NCBI GenBank assembly: GCA_051748085.1
Contig: JBNJHA010000003.1
Coordinates: forward strand, 1 to 64,000
DNA length: 64,000 bases
Direction: 5' to 3'
Source of the DNA: CAYNNQ01 sp051748085
GTDB taxonomy: Bacteria; Desulfobacterota; Desulfovibrionia; Desulfovibrionales; Desulfonatronovibrionaceae
A program made the translations under genes and the position numbers. The notes under the pieces were generated by a model. That model did no database searches. It was not told the DNA's origin and saw only the letters and a program-made list of their open reading frames with translations. This document shows positions 25,288 to 34,576 of the stretch, piece after piece (position 1 is the stretch's first letter; each line of letters begins with the position of its first letter).

Positions 25288-26982
25288 TTAAATTTTATTG
25301 TTTTCCGGAAATATGATTTCTATTCTGGTCCCCGCGTCTTCTTGCGAGTGAATCGTCAGTGTGCCGCCGTGCTGAGTGACCAGTCGATGCACCAAGGCCA
25401 GGCCGAGCCCGGTGCCGTGATCCTTTTGGGTATAAAACGGTTCCAGGGCGTTATCGCGTGTCTTTTCGTCCATACCACAGCCATTATCACTTATTTCCAA
25501 TTTTGTTCCCAGGCTGTGCCGGGCAGAGGATATGTTTATTACTCCGTTTTTGTCCATTGCTTCCAGACTGTTTAAGACAAGATTTATTATCATGCGGATT
25601 AATGCGTCCCGATCAGCCAGCATCTTTTTCTGTTCCAGGCGATATTGGATATGGGCTGATTTGGCTTCGATATCCAGCCGGAGCAATTTCTCTATTTCTG
25701 TGAATAATTCCGGTAAATCAACTTGTTCCGGGTTCAGCTTGCCCGGTCCGGCCATATACAGGAGATCGGTCAGTACGCGATTCAAGCGATCAGCTTCTTT
25801 GACCATGGTCCTTGCGTACTCTCGGGCCGGATCATTTTCCTTAAACCTGGAAACAAAAAACTGGGAGAAACCGCGTAACGTAGAAAGGGGGTTGCGGATT
25901 TCATGAGCCAGGCCCGCCGCCATTTGTCCTATGGTGGCAAATTTACGGGCTTGTTCCAGCCTGCGTTCCAGGCTGTTCAGTTCCGAGCGGTCGCATATAA
26001 GCAAAAGCGAACTTTTTTCCTGGTCCGCCACGGAAACAGACAATATTTCCAATTCCTTTTCTTGTGTTTTTATTCGGGTCCATTTATCCGGGAGAGCTTT
26101 TATCCGGTTATTGTTTTCATCCAGCAAATCAAGATTTTTCCAGCCCAGTCCGAGAATTTTTGCGGCGGGAGCCCCCAAAAGATTGGTTCCGGCCGGATTG
26201 GCGCTGGTTATCCGGCCGGATTGATCGATGGTCAACAGACCGTCAGGCAGATTGTCCAAAAGCCGGGAGTTGAATTTTTCCAATGAATCAGCCTTTTGAA
26301 GCTTTTCTCTGCGCTGCATGTACGTACCCGTTCCTAACAGCAGAAAGACCGCGACCGCCAGGACAAAGCCGGTTTGCAGGAAAGCATTGGTTCTGAACTG
26401 ATCAAATTGTTGAATATGCCCGGTCATATCCAGTCCGACAATCAGAAGAGGGGGCTTGGATATATTTTCATTGCTTTCAATGGAATGGCGTTGCATGAAT
26501 TTCGAATTCAGTCTTGTGGCATAGATGAATACCGGACTGTCCTGTAGAGTGATCCGTGAGTGCCAGGAGTCCTTTTGCTCGAGTATGGCAAGAGCATTTT
26601 CCGGAAGCTTGAACGTCGCATGTTCAAAGGGGGAAACCAGTATTTCACCGCGCGGTCCGGAAATTTGGACAAAGGCCAGGCCGTCCGTGGATATCAGATC
26701 CTTTAGCGCCAGTCTTAAACGATGCACGGGAGGATGGTGTTCAGGGGACGAACGATGCCGTTGGATTTTGGAATGGTTTATCTGATGCAGGCCGCGGCCC
26801 ATCGCGGCCTCAATTCCCCTGGCAATAGCAGCCGCTGATAAAAGAAGATGTTTTCTGATCGCCTTCCTTTCCTGTTTCAGACTTTGCCAAGTTAGAACAC
26901 TCGTGCCGAGCCCCATGATTATCAGTGCGGCCACCGAAATTAAGATGTAGCGTTTTTGATTTCTAGCAGTCAGCAATTCCAT
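25288..26982 (-). CDS. sensor histidine kinase with periplasmic domain and PAS (ZraS-like)
   Basis: A 564-residue inner-membrane kinase. The first transmembrane helix is at residues about 12-30 and a second (TGFVLAVAVFLLLGTGTYM) near 205. The periplasmic region between carries a His-rich stretch (HQINHSKIQRHRSSPEHH). A PAS domain follows (NLPDGLLTIDQSGRITSAN), then the H-box AHEIRNPLSTLRGF and HATPase with NLVLNSLEAMDKNG and DNGCGMD. ZraS-type metal sensing is possible, but no zraP is seen. The ATG has no ribosome-binding site; a repeat half copy is immediately upstream. Confidence 0.9.
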   Translation of the reverse strand: MELLTARNQKRYILISVAALIIMGLGTSVLTWQSLKQERKAIRKHLLLSAAAIARGIEAAMGRGLHQINHSKIQRHRSSPEHHPPVHRLRLALKDLISTDGLAFVQISGPRGEILVSPFEHATFKLPENALAILEQKDSWHSRITLQDSPVFIYATRLNSKFMQRHSIESNENISKPPLLIVGLDMTGHIQQFDQFRTNAFLQTGFVLAVAVFLLLGTGTYMQRREKLQKADSLEKFNSRLLDNLPDGLLTIDQSGRITSANPAGTNLLGAPAAKILGLGWKNLDLLDENNNRIKALPDKWTRIKTQEKELEILSVSVADQEKSSLLLICDRSELNSLERRLEQARKFATIGQMAAGLAHEIRNPLSTLRGFSQFFVSRFKENDPAREYARTMVKEADRLNRVLTDLLYMAGPGKLNPEQVDLPELFTEIEKLLRLDIEAKSAHIQYRLEQKKMLADRDALIRMIINLVLNSLEAMDKNGVINISSARHSLGTKLEISDNGCGMDEKTRDNALEPFYTQKDHGTGLGLALVHRLVTQHGGTLTIHSQEDAGTRIEIIFPENNKI

Positions 26983-27008
26983 TATTTTTTCATGCGGTGA
27001 ATTGTTAC
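26983..27008 (+). repeat. right half of the palindromic repeat, adjacent to a start codon
   Basis: ATTTTTTCATGCGGTGAATT then GTTAC. It ends at 27008 and runs up to the start codon of the histidine kinase at 26982. Confidence 0.55.
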
Positions 27009-27046
27009 GTGAGATTCAAGTGGTGCGTGGCGATTTATATGTCGCA

Positions 27047-27085
27047 GTATCTGTTTTCCAACTTTTTAATGTAGTGAATAGTTAC
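27047..27085 (+). repeat. palindromic repeat, full copy
   Basis: GTATCTG at 27047 and GAATAGTTAC ending at 27085, with the central T run. The left arm is slightly degenerate (GTATCTGTTTT). It stands between the histidine kinase and cheX. Confidence 0.6.
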
Positions 27086-27169
27086 ATATCATATTTAATA
27101 TTTTGCCGTTCGCGGGGTCGAATGAAATGTTTTCCGGTCGAGAGGCTTAACGCCGGGGATTACAACAAA

Positions 27170-27652
27170 TTAATTGGGATCGGTCAGGCTGAATTCAACG
27201 GCCAGGGAGCCGTCTTCGGATTCGAAAGGAATGCCGAGAATCGGGGCGAAAGGAATGTGATCCAGTTCAGAGTCTTTTCCGGTAATGACTGTGGGGGTGG
27301 AGGCCTGAAAGCTGAAACCCTGTTCCGAGAGGCTGCTTCTGGCCTGACCGGTTATCATATTGGTCAGTTCGCCCACAGCGTCTTTTATTTCATCATTTAT
27401 TTCCGTATAGTTCTCAAAAAGCATGTTGTTGACTATTTTCAGTATGGCCCCTTTGCTTAGACTGAAGTCAATCACCCCATTGGCATAGCCATCAACTTTA
27501 ATTATTCCGGTAACATCTTCCAGGGCCGTCCTGTTTTTGTTCAGGTATGGCTTACCCGGCTGAACATCGAAACCGGCCATGGTCGACAAAACATTCACAA
27601 CCGCGTCAAGAAGTGGATTTATAAAATTAACATTATAAAGTGATGAAGTCAT
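27170..27652 (-). CDS. cheX: chemotaxis phosphatase CheX
   Basis: A 160-residue CheC/CheX-family protein that dephosphorylates CheY-P. The catalytic helix is seen in DAVGELTNMITGQARSSL, with the E-x2-N residues, and a GVIDFSLSKG beta segment precedes it. The single phosphatase motif and length fit CheX rather than CheC. It is the last gene of a cheR-HDOD-cheX run; upstream HDOD ends 43 bp before it starts. Its target regulator is not in the window except possibly CheV. Confidence 0.85.
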   Translation of the reverse strand: MTSSLYNVNFINPLLDAVVNVLSTMAGFDVQPGKPYLNKNRTALEDVTGIIKVDGYANGVIDFSLSKGAILKIVNNMLFENYTEINDEIKDAVGELTNMITGQARSSLSEQGFSFQASTPTVITGKDSELDHIPFAPILGIPFESEDGSLAVEFSLTDPN

Positions 27653-27694
27653 GCTTTTTTATGCTGAAATTGACCAAAAAAAATAATTTTTTAA

Positions 27695-28912
27695 TTAAAT
27701 AAAAGCACTTAATACCGATTCAATGTTCTGGTTATGAATAGAGTATAATTTTCCAAGCTTTTTGAGCGGCAATCCGATTTTTTCCCAGTCCTCGTCCTGC
27801 ATTCCCGGCAAAATAAATTTGCCGCCGTCGGAAATGGCCGCGGCATTGGCCATATTGTCAGCAAGTTGTACAATAGCCGCATTTTTGGGGTCGGCCGCAT
27901 TAGCAGGCGTATGATGATTGGCGATTATATCCGTCAACTGATCCGGCATCTGCCAGGTTTCAAACAGTTTCTGGCCCACCTGGGCATGGTTAAAACCCAG
28001 GATGGCTTCTTCGGCTTCTACCAGCGGGATGGTGTTTGTCCGGGCTTCCAAAAGAGCCTGTACCGAGGCGTAGGGCATGTTTTTAAATATTATTAGACGC
28101 CCGGCGTCGTGCAGCAAACCGGCGGAAAAGAATTTTTCCGCGGACATCCCTGCTTCGGAGGCAATCAATTTGGAAAATATAGCGCAACTGATTGAATGCT
28201 TCCAGAAAGTGCGCATATCGATGAGTTCCGGAGGGATATCTTTAAAGAAATTAACCGCTGAAATGCCAAGGGCCAGGGTTGATAATTCCTTGGCGCCAAC
28301 CAGGGAAATGGCCCGGCTTATGGAGTCAATCTTAGTGGAAAAACCGTAGAAAGGACTGTTCACAAGCTGGAGAAGCTTGGCGGAAAGCCCGACATCGTTG
28401 GAGACAACCCGGGCTATGTCTTCCGCCGAACTTGTATCGTCGGCCAGTATTTCTTTTATTCGAAAGTAGATATCCGGGAAAGAAACCAGACTTGTTTCAT
28501 GATCGACAATATCTTCGGGGTTGCCCTGTCCTTTGAAAAACAGATCGCGCATATGCTCAACGTTTTTTGCCCGCAATTCTTTGGAGCAGGGTAGGTTCCA
28601 GTCAGCGTGGGTAACGGAGAATGTGTTTTGCAGGGAAATGCGATACAATTCATTGAAAAGTTCACTTTCCGGATTGACGTACAGAAAAAAATTAAAGACG
28701 TATTCGTCGCAACGGCGCAGTAAATCCTCCTTGTCCTGGTTCGGCCCCATGGAGTTGATAAATACATATCCGGTGTCCAACTCCTGAATCAGGTCAATAT
28801 CTTTTTCGGCAAGGGCATGTCCCTTGGGTAGTAAGACGCTTCCGTCAAAACCAGGTATGTCTTTGGCCAGAATCATTTCCGGCTGAAGATGCTCGGTACA
28901 GACTTTATGCAC
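27695..28912 (-). CDS. HDOD-domain signalling protein
   Basis: A 405-residue protein. The N-terminal 90 residues (EMILAKDIPGFDGSVLLPKG) resemble the DUF3391-type segment found with HD-GYP proteins. The HDOD domain covers about residues 150-350 (VVSNDVGLSAKLLQLVNSPF, FSAGLLHDAGRLII). HDOD lacks the catalytic HD-GYP motif and is thought to act in signalling rather than hydrolysis. The start is GTG 28912 with GGAGGG 5 bases upstream. It lies between cheR and cheX. Confidence 0.85.
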   Translation of the reverse strand: MHKVCTEHLQPEMILAKDIPGFDGSVLLPKGHALAEKDIDLIQELDTGYVFINSMGPNQDKEDLLRRCDEYVFNFFLYVNPESELFNELYRISLQNTFSVTHADWNLPCSKELRAKNVEHMRDLFFKGQGNPEDIVDHETSLVSFPDIYFRIKEILADDTSSAEDIARVVSNDVGLSAKLLQLVNSPFYGFSTKIDSISRAISLVGAKELSTLALGISAVNFFKDIPPELIDMRTFWKHSISCAIFSKLIASEAGMSAEKFFSAGLLHDAGRLIIFKNMPYASVQALLEARTNTIPLVEAEEAILGFNHAQVGQKLFETWQMPDQLTDIIANHHTPANAADPKNAAIVQLADNMANAAAISDGGKFILPGMQDEDWEKIGLPLKKLGKLYSIHNQNIESVLSAFI

Positions 28913-28947
28913 AATTGCCCTCCATTTCGAGCTTTTATCCAGAGCGT

Positions 28948-29826
28948 TTATTGCGCCTTTTGATACATTATCCCGCCGGGCTTTGAAAGCGGCCTGAACA
29001 GGCGGGAATATTTATGCAGGCTTTCGGAATGACCGATAATCAGGTAGCCATCAGTTAATATATTGTCATAAAACTGATTTATGACCTGTTGCTTCATATC
29101 GTCATCAAAATATATTATTACGTTGCGGCAGAAAATAATATGTGATTTAGTTAATCTCTTTACGGACGTGTTGTCCTTTAGATTCATTATCCGAAAGTCT
29201 ATCGGTTTTTGTATTTTCGGATGTACTTTATATCCTTCGGCCTCTTTGGTGAAATATTTGGATATTATCTGCTTCGGTGTATTGCGCAACGAGTAATCCG
29301 TATAGATACCTCTTTTGGCTTTGGAGATCATGGCCGGCGAAAGGTCATTGGCCACAATGTTTATTTTCCAGCCGATTACGGACATGCCCAGAAATTCATG
29401 GAGAAGGATGGAAATGGTGTAGGCCTCCTCACCCGATGAGCAGCCGGCACACCAGATATTCAGTTGTTTTCGGCCGGCTTTGGTTTGGCTGTCGATGACG
29501 TTTTTCAAGGCAAAGGTTTTAAATACACCCAGTTGTTTGATGTCACGGAAGAAACTGGTCTCGTTCGTGGTGATTTTTTCAAACAGGAAATCCAGTTCCT
29601 TGTTTTTATCCCTGGATCCTTTGAGATATTTATAATAATCACCGAAACTGCGTAAATTTAAAGTTTTTAAGCGTGCCCCCAACCGGTTTTCCAAAAGATA
29701 TTTCCGCCGCGCAGGGATATCTATCCCGCTTAATTCGTAAATCAAGGCCCTGAGATCTGAAAATTCTTTTTCGGACAGGGGAGGTGCCTTGCGCAGACTA
29801 AGTGATTTGGATGTGAGAAGTGACAT
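28948..29826 (-). CDS. cheR: chemotaxis protein methyltransferase CheR
   Basis: Methylates glutamates of chemoreceptors using S-adenosylmethionine. The 292-residue chain has the N-terminal helical domain (LIYELSGIDI, LENRLGARLKTL) that binds receptor tails and the SAM-binding core (NIWCAGCSSGEEAYTISIL, IVANDLSPAMISKAKRGIY), with FCRNVIIYFDD as the family strand. The length is normal. It leads the cheR-HDOD-cheX group; no cheA, cheW or receptor gene is nearby. Confidence 0.92.
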   Translation of the reverse strand: MSLLTSKSLSLRKAPPLSEKEFSDLRALIYELSGIDIPARRKYLLENRLGARLKTLNLRSFGDYYKYLKGSRDKNKELDFLFEKITTNETSFFRDIKQLGVFKTFALKNVIDSQTKAGRKQLNIWCAGCSSGEEAYTISILLHEFLGMSVIGWKINIVANDLSPAMISKAKRGIYTDYSLRNTPKQIISKYFTKEAEGYKVHPKIQKPIDFRIMNLKDNTSVKRLTKSHIIFCRNVIIYFDDDMKQQVINQFYDNILTDGYLIIGHSESLHKYSRLFRPLSKPGGIMYQKAQ

Positions 29827-30289
29827 GTTTTTATCCGCAGTTTAATTAAACGATTAAGTTCAACAATCTCAATATAGCATATTTTGCTTGCATTTATTTT
29901 TCCCGTCAAGACCAAATTAGATAAGTCTGGATAAGATTTTGTTCCCGGATATTATTCTTTAAGCGGCAATCGAACAGGAGTGTATTCAGTTCTCGACAGG
30001 AAATGTGGAACGCTCCAGGTGAAAACTGTTAAAAGTGTATTCATATCCAAATTAAAACTATGGACAATCATTTTCCTTTTGTCAATTCAAACTGGAAAAG
30101 TATATATTTAATTATTGGTTAAAGTAAATATGGATGCTTTTTTAAATCATTCCCAGCTATTTCTGATCCGTTTTGCTTTCTTTTTCACACATTTGAAGGT
30201 TTTTGCTTGTATTATTCAATGATTTTCCCTAGCTTTTCCGAGCGATATTATTTTATTAACTGTAATTTTTCATCAGGCTAAGCAAAATT
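29827..30289. other. AT-rich intergenic region upstream of cheR and the EamA exporter
   Basis: Some 460 bp without a gene or clear repeat. It should hold the divergent promoters for cheR (minus) and the EamA-type exporter (plus). I see no convincing sigma-28 or sigma-54 site. Confidence 0.5.
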
Positions 30290-31183
30290 ATGAAAGAGCG
30301 CTGGCTGGCAATTGCCGGACTTATCATAACCATGTTTTTGTGGGGCAGTTCCTTTGCCGCTTTTAAGATCGCGTATGTCACGTTTACCCCCCTGTGCGCC
30401 GTGTTTTTTCGTCTGGTTTTTGCCACGCTGGCTTTTGGTTTTCTGTGGACAAGAGTTAAACATGCCGGGTATAAACGCGGGGATTGGAAGTGGCTGCTTT
30501 TGATGGCCTTTTTTGAGCCGTGCCTGTATTTTGTTTTCGAGGGCTATGCGCTTAATCTGACCACGGCCTCGCAAGCGGGTATGATTTCCGCGGTGTTTCC
30601 GCTGCTGGTGGCTTTACTAGCCAGGGGGATCCTTGGAGAGAAATTGACTTTAAGGACCGTGACTGGATTCGTGACGGCTATTCTGGGAGTGGTCTGGATC
30701 AGTGTCGAGAGTAGTTCCAGCGCATCGGCTCCAAATCCGGTTGCCGGGAATATTCTCGAATTTATGGCCATGCTTTGCGCAGCCGGGTATACTATTGTGG
30801 CCCGAAAACTAGGCGCAAACTACCATCCTTTATTTCTGGCCTGTGTACAATCCGTTGTCGGCTCTGTTTTTTTCGGAATTCTCTTTTTTTGTTCTTCGGA
30901 AACCTTGCCGACTGATTTTTACCTGCCGGCGGTAATAAGTGTTATTTATTTGGGCGTAGTGGTGACATTGGTTGGTTATACTCTTTTCAACTACGGCGTG
31001 AGTATAATTCCGGCTGGTCAGGCCTCGGTTTTTATAAATCTTATTCCGGTCTTTGCGGTTTTTTTGGGTTGGCTTTTTCTGGGGGAAACTTTTAATTCTA
31101 AACAGCTTATGGGTGCCGGTTTGGTGTTTCTGGGAGTTGTTGGCAGTCAATGGCGTTCCTCTGCCTGCAAGAGCGGACCGTAA
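30290..31183 (+). CDS. EamA-type drug/metabolite exporter (DMT superfamily)
   Basis: A 297-residue membrane protein with ten hydrophobic segments arranged as two repeats of five, as in RhaT/YdcZ-like EamA exporters. The first half has TMFLWGSSFAAFKIAY and FFRLVFATLAFGFLW; the second half begins near residue 150 (ILEFMAMLCAAGYTIVARKL) and ends with FINLIPVFAVFLGWLFLGE. Substrate unknown. A second DMT-type gene follows 30 bp downstream on the same strand. Confidence 0.87.
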   Translation: MKERWLAIAGLIITMFLWGSSFAAFKIAYVTFTPLCAVFFRLVFATLAFGFLWTRVKHAGYKRGDWKWLLLMAFFEPCLYFVFEGYALNLTTASQAGMISAVFPLLVALLARGILGEKLTLRTVTGFVTAILGVVWISVESSSSASAPNPVAGNILEFMAMLCAAGYTIVARKLGANYHPLFLACVQSVVGSVFFGILFFCSSETLPTDFYLPAVISVIYLGVVVTLVGYTLFNYGVSIIPAGQASVFINLIPVFAVFLGWLFLGETFNSKQLMGAGLVFLGVVGSQWRSSACKSGP

Positions 31184-31213
31184 ACGGCAATTATCCCCAG
31201 CTATAAGGAAGTC

Positions 31214-31660
31214 ATGATGGATTTTTTGTATCTTTTTCTGGCGCTTGGCGCCGGACTTTTGATGCCGGTCCAGGCCGGGGTTAACGCCCAGTTGAGTGAA
31301 CATGTCGGAGGATCCCTGACGGCAGCCCTGATTTCATTCGTGATCGGCACGACAGCTCTGCTTGCAACCAGTTTTTTGCTGCGTCTGCCCATGCCCGGCA
31401 TTGCCGCGGCGGCATCCATTCCTCTCTGGAAATGGTGTGGGGGCTTTCTCGGGGCGCTGTTCGTGACCGCGACCATTTTTCTGGCTCCCAAACTGGGAGC
31501 GGTAACTCTTCTGGCGCTTCTGGTCAGCGGGCAAATGGTGGCCTCCCTTATTCTGGACCATTTTGGATGGCTGGGATATCCGATTCATTCAGTTTCCATG
31601 CCGCGTGTCATGGGGGTATTATTTTTGCTGGCCGGCGTAATTCTGATTCAGAAATTTTAA
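31214..31660 (+). CDS. DMT-family transporter, DUF606 (YdcZ-type)
   Basis: A 148-residue protein with four to five hydrophobic segments. It matches DUF606, a half-sized DMT family that may work as a dimer. FLALGAGLLMPVQAGVNAQLSEHVG at the start is the family hallmark, with GALFVTATIFLAPKLGAVTLLALLVSGQM later. It follows the EamA gene by 30 bp, so both may be one operon. Confidence 0.85.
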   Translation: MMDFLYLFLALGAGLLMPVQAGVNAQLSEHVGGSLTAALISFVIGTTALLATSFLLRLPMPGIAAAASIPLWKWCGGFLGALFVTATIFLAPKLGAVTLLALLVSGQMVASLILDHFGWLGYPIHSVSMPRVMGVLFLLAGVILIQKF

Positions 31661-31940
31661 ATATTACTCCGGATGATTATAAGCAATATTCACCCCCGAC
31701 AGCAGGACGGCGTTTATCCGTCTTTCAAACCGGAGTATATTTTTGCTCGCATTGCCAACCTTTCTGCATCTTCAACCCGACCCGGGGTTTTTCAGCAATT
31801 ATTTTTTAAATCGATATAAATCCGCAACTGAGTCAAAATGTTTAAACTGCTGGATAAAGGCGTTTAAAATGAACCCTGCGGATGGCGGAGGGTAATGGAT
31901 TGTGCATGAATGCATTTTTTGCTAGAGGTAAAGAAAATAC

Positions 31941-31981
31941 GTATCTGTTCGCCAAATTTTTTATGCGCTGTGAACAGTTAC
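31941..31981 (+). repeat. palindromic repeat, full copy
   Basis: GTATCTGTTCG at the left, a T run, and GTGAACAGTTAC at the right. It stands in the 420-bp gap (31661-32083) before proA. Elsewhere in that gap an imperfect hairpin (ACTCCGG near 31667 with CCGGAGT near 31733) is the only structure seen; no gene. Confidence 0.7.
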
Positions 31982-32083
31982 GATTTTTATGCAAAATTCC
32001 GGATGGATGAATAATTGTTTTAGTGTTCGAAAATGAGCATATCCAGGGAAATTCATAACAAAGTAATATGCCGGGAGTTAGTT

Positions 32084-33334
32084 ATGAGCGGAATAATCGA
32101 TCTGGCCCGAAATGCAAAGCAGGCGGGCAAGGATGTGGCCCAGGCCGGAGACCGGGAAAAAAATGCCTTTCTGGTCCGGTTGGCTGATATTTTGCGTAAT
32201 GAACAGGAAAAAATAATAAAATCCAATGCAAAAGATCTTGCAGCAGCTGAAGACGCAGGGCTTGACGCCGCGCGATTAGACCGTTTGCGTATTACCGGGA
32301 AAACTATAGAGGATATGGCTGTTTCCTGCGAAGAGGTGGCTGCTCTTAAAGACCCGGTGGGGGAAATCGAACGGATGAACAGGCTGTCAAACGGGCTGCA
32401 GGTGGGACGTATGAGAATTCCCCTGGGAGTCGTAGCGATTATATATGAATCGCGGCCAAACGTTACAATAGATGCTGCTATTTTGTGCCTAAAGGCCGGG
32501 AATGCAGTGGTTTTGCGTGGCGGTTCCGAAGCCTTTGAATCCAATAAATGCCTGGCGGGTATCCTTGGACGGGCGTTAAACGATTCCGGACTAAACGGAG
32601 ATGCCGTGGCTTTCATCCCGACTACGGATCGAAAGGCGGTGCAGGAAATGCTGAGTCTTGATCAATATATTGACGTGGTCATCCCGCGTGGAGGCGAAGG
32701 ATTGATTCGAACGGTTGTAGAGCAGGCAACCATGCCGGTTCTAAAACATTACAAGGGTGTCTGTCATATTTACGTGCACAATGATGCGGATCTAAATATG
32801 GCCCTGGAGATAGTCAGAAATGCCAAAGTGCAGCGTCCCGGTGTATGCAATGCCTTGGAATGTCTTCTGGTGCACAAGGACATTGCACCCGAATTCCTGC
32901 CCAGGCTGAAGGAATATTTGAAAAAGGACAACGTTGTTTATAAGGCCTGTGCCGCTTCGTTGCCTTATTTGGGGGAGACGGCTTTCCCGGCGGAAAACAG
33001 TGATTGGGGACGGGAATTTCTTGCCTTGCAAATGGCCGTGCGCATTGTCGAATCCCAAAAGCAGGCCAGCGACCATATTTATGATTATGGCTCGAATCAT
33101 TCCGAGGCGATCGTAACCAATGACTACTCCAGAGCAATGCGTTTTGTGCGGGAAATAGATGCTTCCGCGGTTCTGGTCAATGCGTCGACCCGGTTCAATG
33201 ACGGGGGGCAGTTCGGGTTGGGAGCGGAAATCGGGATATCCACCTCAAAAATACATGCCTACGGCCCGATGGGGGTGCACGAATTGACAAGTTCTAAATT
33301 TGTCGCTTTCGGCCAGGGACAGACGCGTGACTGA
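32084..33334 (+). CDS. proA: glutamate-5-semialdehyde dehydrogenase ProA
   Basis: Reduces gamma-glutamyl phosphate to the semialdehyde in proline synthesis. The 416-residue chain has the NADP-binding VVLRGGSEAFESN, and the catalytic cysteine lies in QRPGVCNALECLLV. FNDGGQFGLGAEIGISTSK near the C-terminus is diagnostic. The ATG at 32084 follows GGGAG at 6-bp spacing. An upstream in-frame ATG (32033) lacks a ribosome-binding site and would add 17 residues. proB is not in the window. Confidence 0.94.
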   Translation: MSGIIDLARNAKQAGKDVAQAGDREKNAFLVRLADILRNEQEKIIKSNAKDLAAAEDAGLDAARLDRLRITGKTIEDMAVSCEEVAALKDPVGEIERMNRLSNGLQVGRMRIPLGVVAIIYESRPNVTIDAAILCLKAGNAVVLRGGSEAFESNKCLAGILGRALNDSGLNGDAVAFIPTTDRKAVQEMLSLDQYIDVVIPRGGEGLIRTVVEQATMPVLKHYKGVCHIYVHNDADLNMALEIVRNAKVQRPGVCNALECLLVHKDIAPEFLPRLKEYLKKDNVVYKACAASLPYLGETAFPAENSDWGREFLALQMAVRIVESQKQASDHIYDYGSNHSEAIVTNDYSRAMRFVREIDASAVLVNASTRFNDGGQFGLGAEIGISTSKIHAYGPMGVHELTSSKFVAFGQGQTRD

Positions 33335-33403
33335 CCGTGCGGCCTGTACCATTTGAAAAAGGACGGGCCTGTGTTTTGGATTTATGCAGGGGTATTTCCG
33401 TTG

Positions 33404-33432
33404 TTGACAATTTCAACCGACCGATATCTATT
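33404..33432 (+). promoter_or_regulatory. sigma-70-type promoter for the channel-ligA genes
   Basis: TTGACA at 33404-33409, a 17-base spacer and TCTATT at 33427-33432. It stands 68 bp before the potassium channel start. Confidence 0.55.
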
Positions 33433-33499
33433 CAAAAGTCCAAAGAGTTTAGCATGGAAGTTGTTTCCCGGCTGTCAGTCTGGGTAGCTTAGCGTGATC

Positions 33500-34576
33500 A
33501 TGAACAAAGAAAAACGGAATTCCAGGCACAAGGGTAAGTGGATCAAGAAGCTTTCCCGGGAAATATACCAGTGGAGATTCAGGCACAGAATGTTTTTTCC
33601 CGTGATCAGCGGCGGGATATTTCTGAGTCTGGTTTTTATTTTTGGATTGTATATTTTTGTTTTCGTTGAGGGCTGGGGCTGGCTGGACAGTTTTTATCAG
33701 GTGGTGATTACCCTGTCCACTGTCGGTTTTACGGAAGTAAGACCTCTTAGTGAAACGGGCAGGATGCTTACTTCCATTCTTATTCTTCTTGGAGTCGGCA
33801 GTTTTGCTTATCTGGTAGGTTCCTTTACTCAGGTTATTGTTGAGGGTCATTTGAGAAATTTTATCGGGAGACGCAGGGTGCAAAAGATTATAGGTTCGCT
33901 GGAAGATCATTTTATAATCTGCGGGTTCGGCCGCATTGGATCAGTAGTGGCCGGGGAGATAAAAAAAGAGGGTTTTTCAGTAGTTGTCGTGGAAAACAAT
34001 CCGGAAATAATTCAACAATTGGAATCCGAAGGGCATTTATTTATTGAGGGGGACGCGACTTCTGATCAGGTTTTGCTTTCGGCCAACCTGATGAATGCCC
34101 GGGCCCTTATCACCACGCTTAACCAGGAATCCAAAAATGTTTATGTGACTCTCACCGCCCGGCAACTTTCCCCGGAAATTACATTGATTGCCCGCGCGGA
34201 GCGGGAAGATTCAATCAAAAAGCTTAAGTTCGCCGGAGCAGACCGGGTGCTTACCCCGCATATAATCGGCGGCATGCGCATGGCTCAGATTGTTTTACGG
34301 CCTACCGTAACCGATTTTCTGGAATTGGCCATGCAGGGCAAGAACCTCGATTTGTTAATGGAAGAGCTGGAAATAACCCCCGGTTCGTTTTTGGTCGGTA
34401 AGGATCTTATTCAGTCTGATATTCGCCCCAAGTATAACCTGATTATCATTGCAATTAAAAATAAAGACGGAGATATGAATTTTAATCCCCAGCCCCGAAC
34501 TGTGCTTGACTCCGGAGATACACTTATCGCCGTGGGCAAGCAGGATAACCTGGAAAGACTGCGTGAGATTTTGTAA
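33500..34576 (+). CDS. potassium channel with TrkA-N and TrkA-C (RCK) domains
   Basis: A 358-residue MthK-type potassium channel subunit. Residues about 30-110 form two transmembrane helices around the pore loop with filter TVGFTEV, a known variant of TVGFGD. Residues about 130-245 form the RCK/TrkA-N Rossmann domain (HFIICGFGRIGSVVAGEIKK), and 270-358 the TrkA-C domain. Gating by a cytoplasmic ligand is inferred. The ATG at 33500 is preferred, but an in-frame GTG at 33494 is possible. The stop is followed directly by the ligA ATG. Confidence 0.87.
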   Translation: MNKEKRNSRHKGKWIKKLSREIYQWRFRHRMFFPVISGGIFLSLVFIFGLYIFVFVEGWGWLDSFYQVVITLSTVGFTEVRPLSETGRMLTSILILLGVGSFAYLVGSFTQVIVEGHLRNFIGRRRVQKIIGSLEDHFIICGFGRIGSVVAGEIKKEGFSVVVVENNPEIIQQLESEGHLFIEGDATSDQVLLSANLMNARALITTLNQESKNVYVTLTARQLSPEITLIARAEREDSIKKLKFAGADRVLTPHIIGGMRMAQIVLRPTVTDFLELAMQGKNLDLLMEELEITPGSFLVGKDLIQSDIRPKYNLIIIAIKNKDGDMNFNPQPRTVLDSGDTLIAVGKQDNLERLREIL

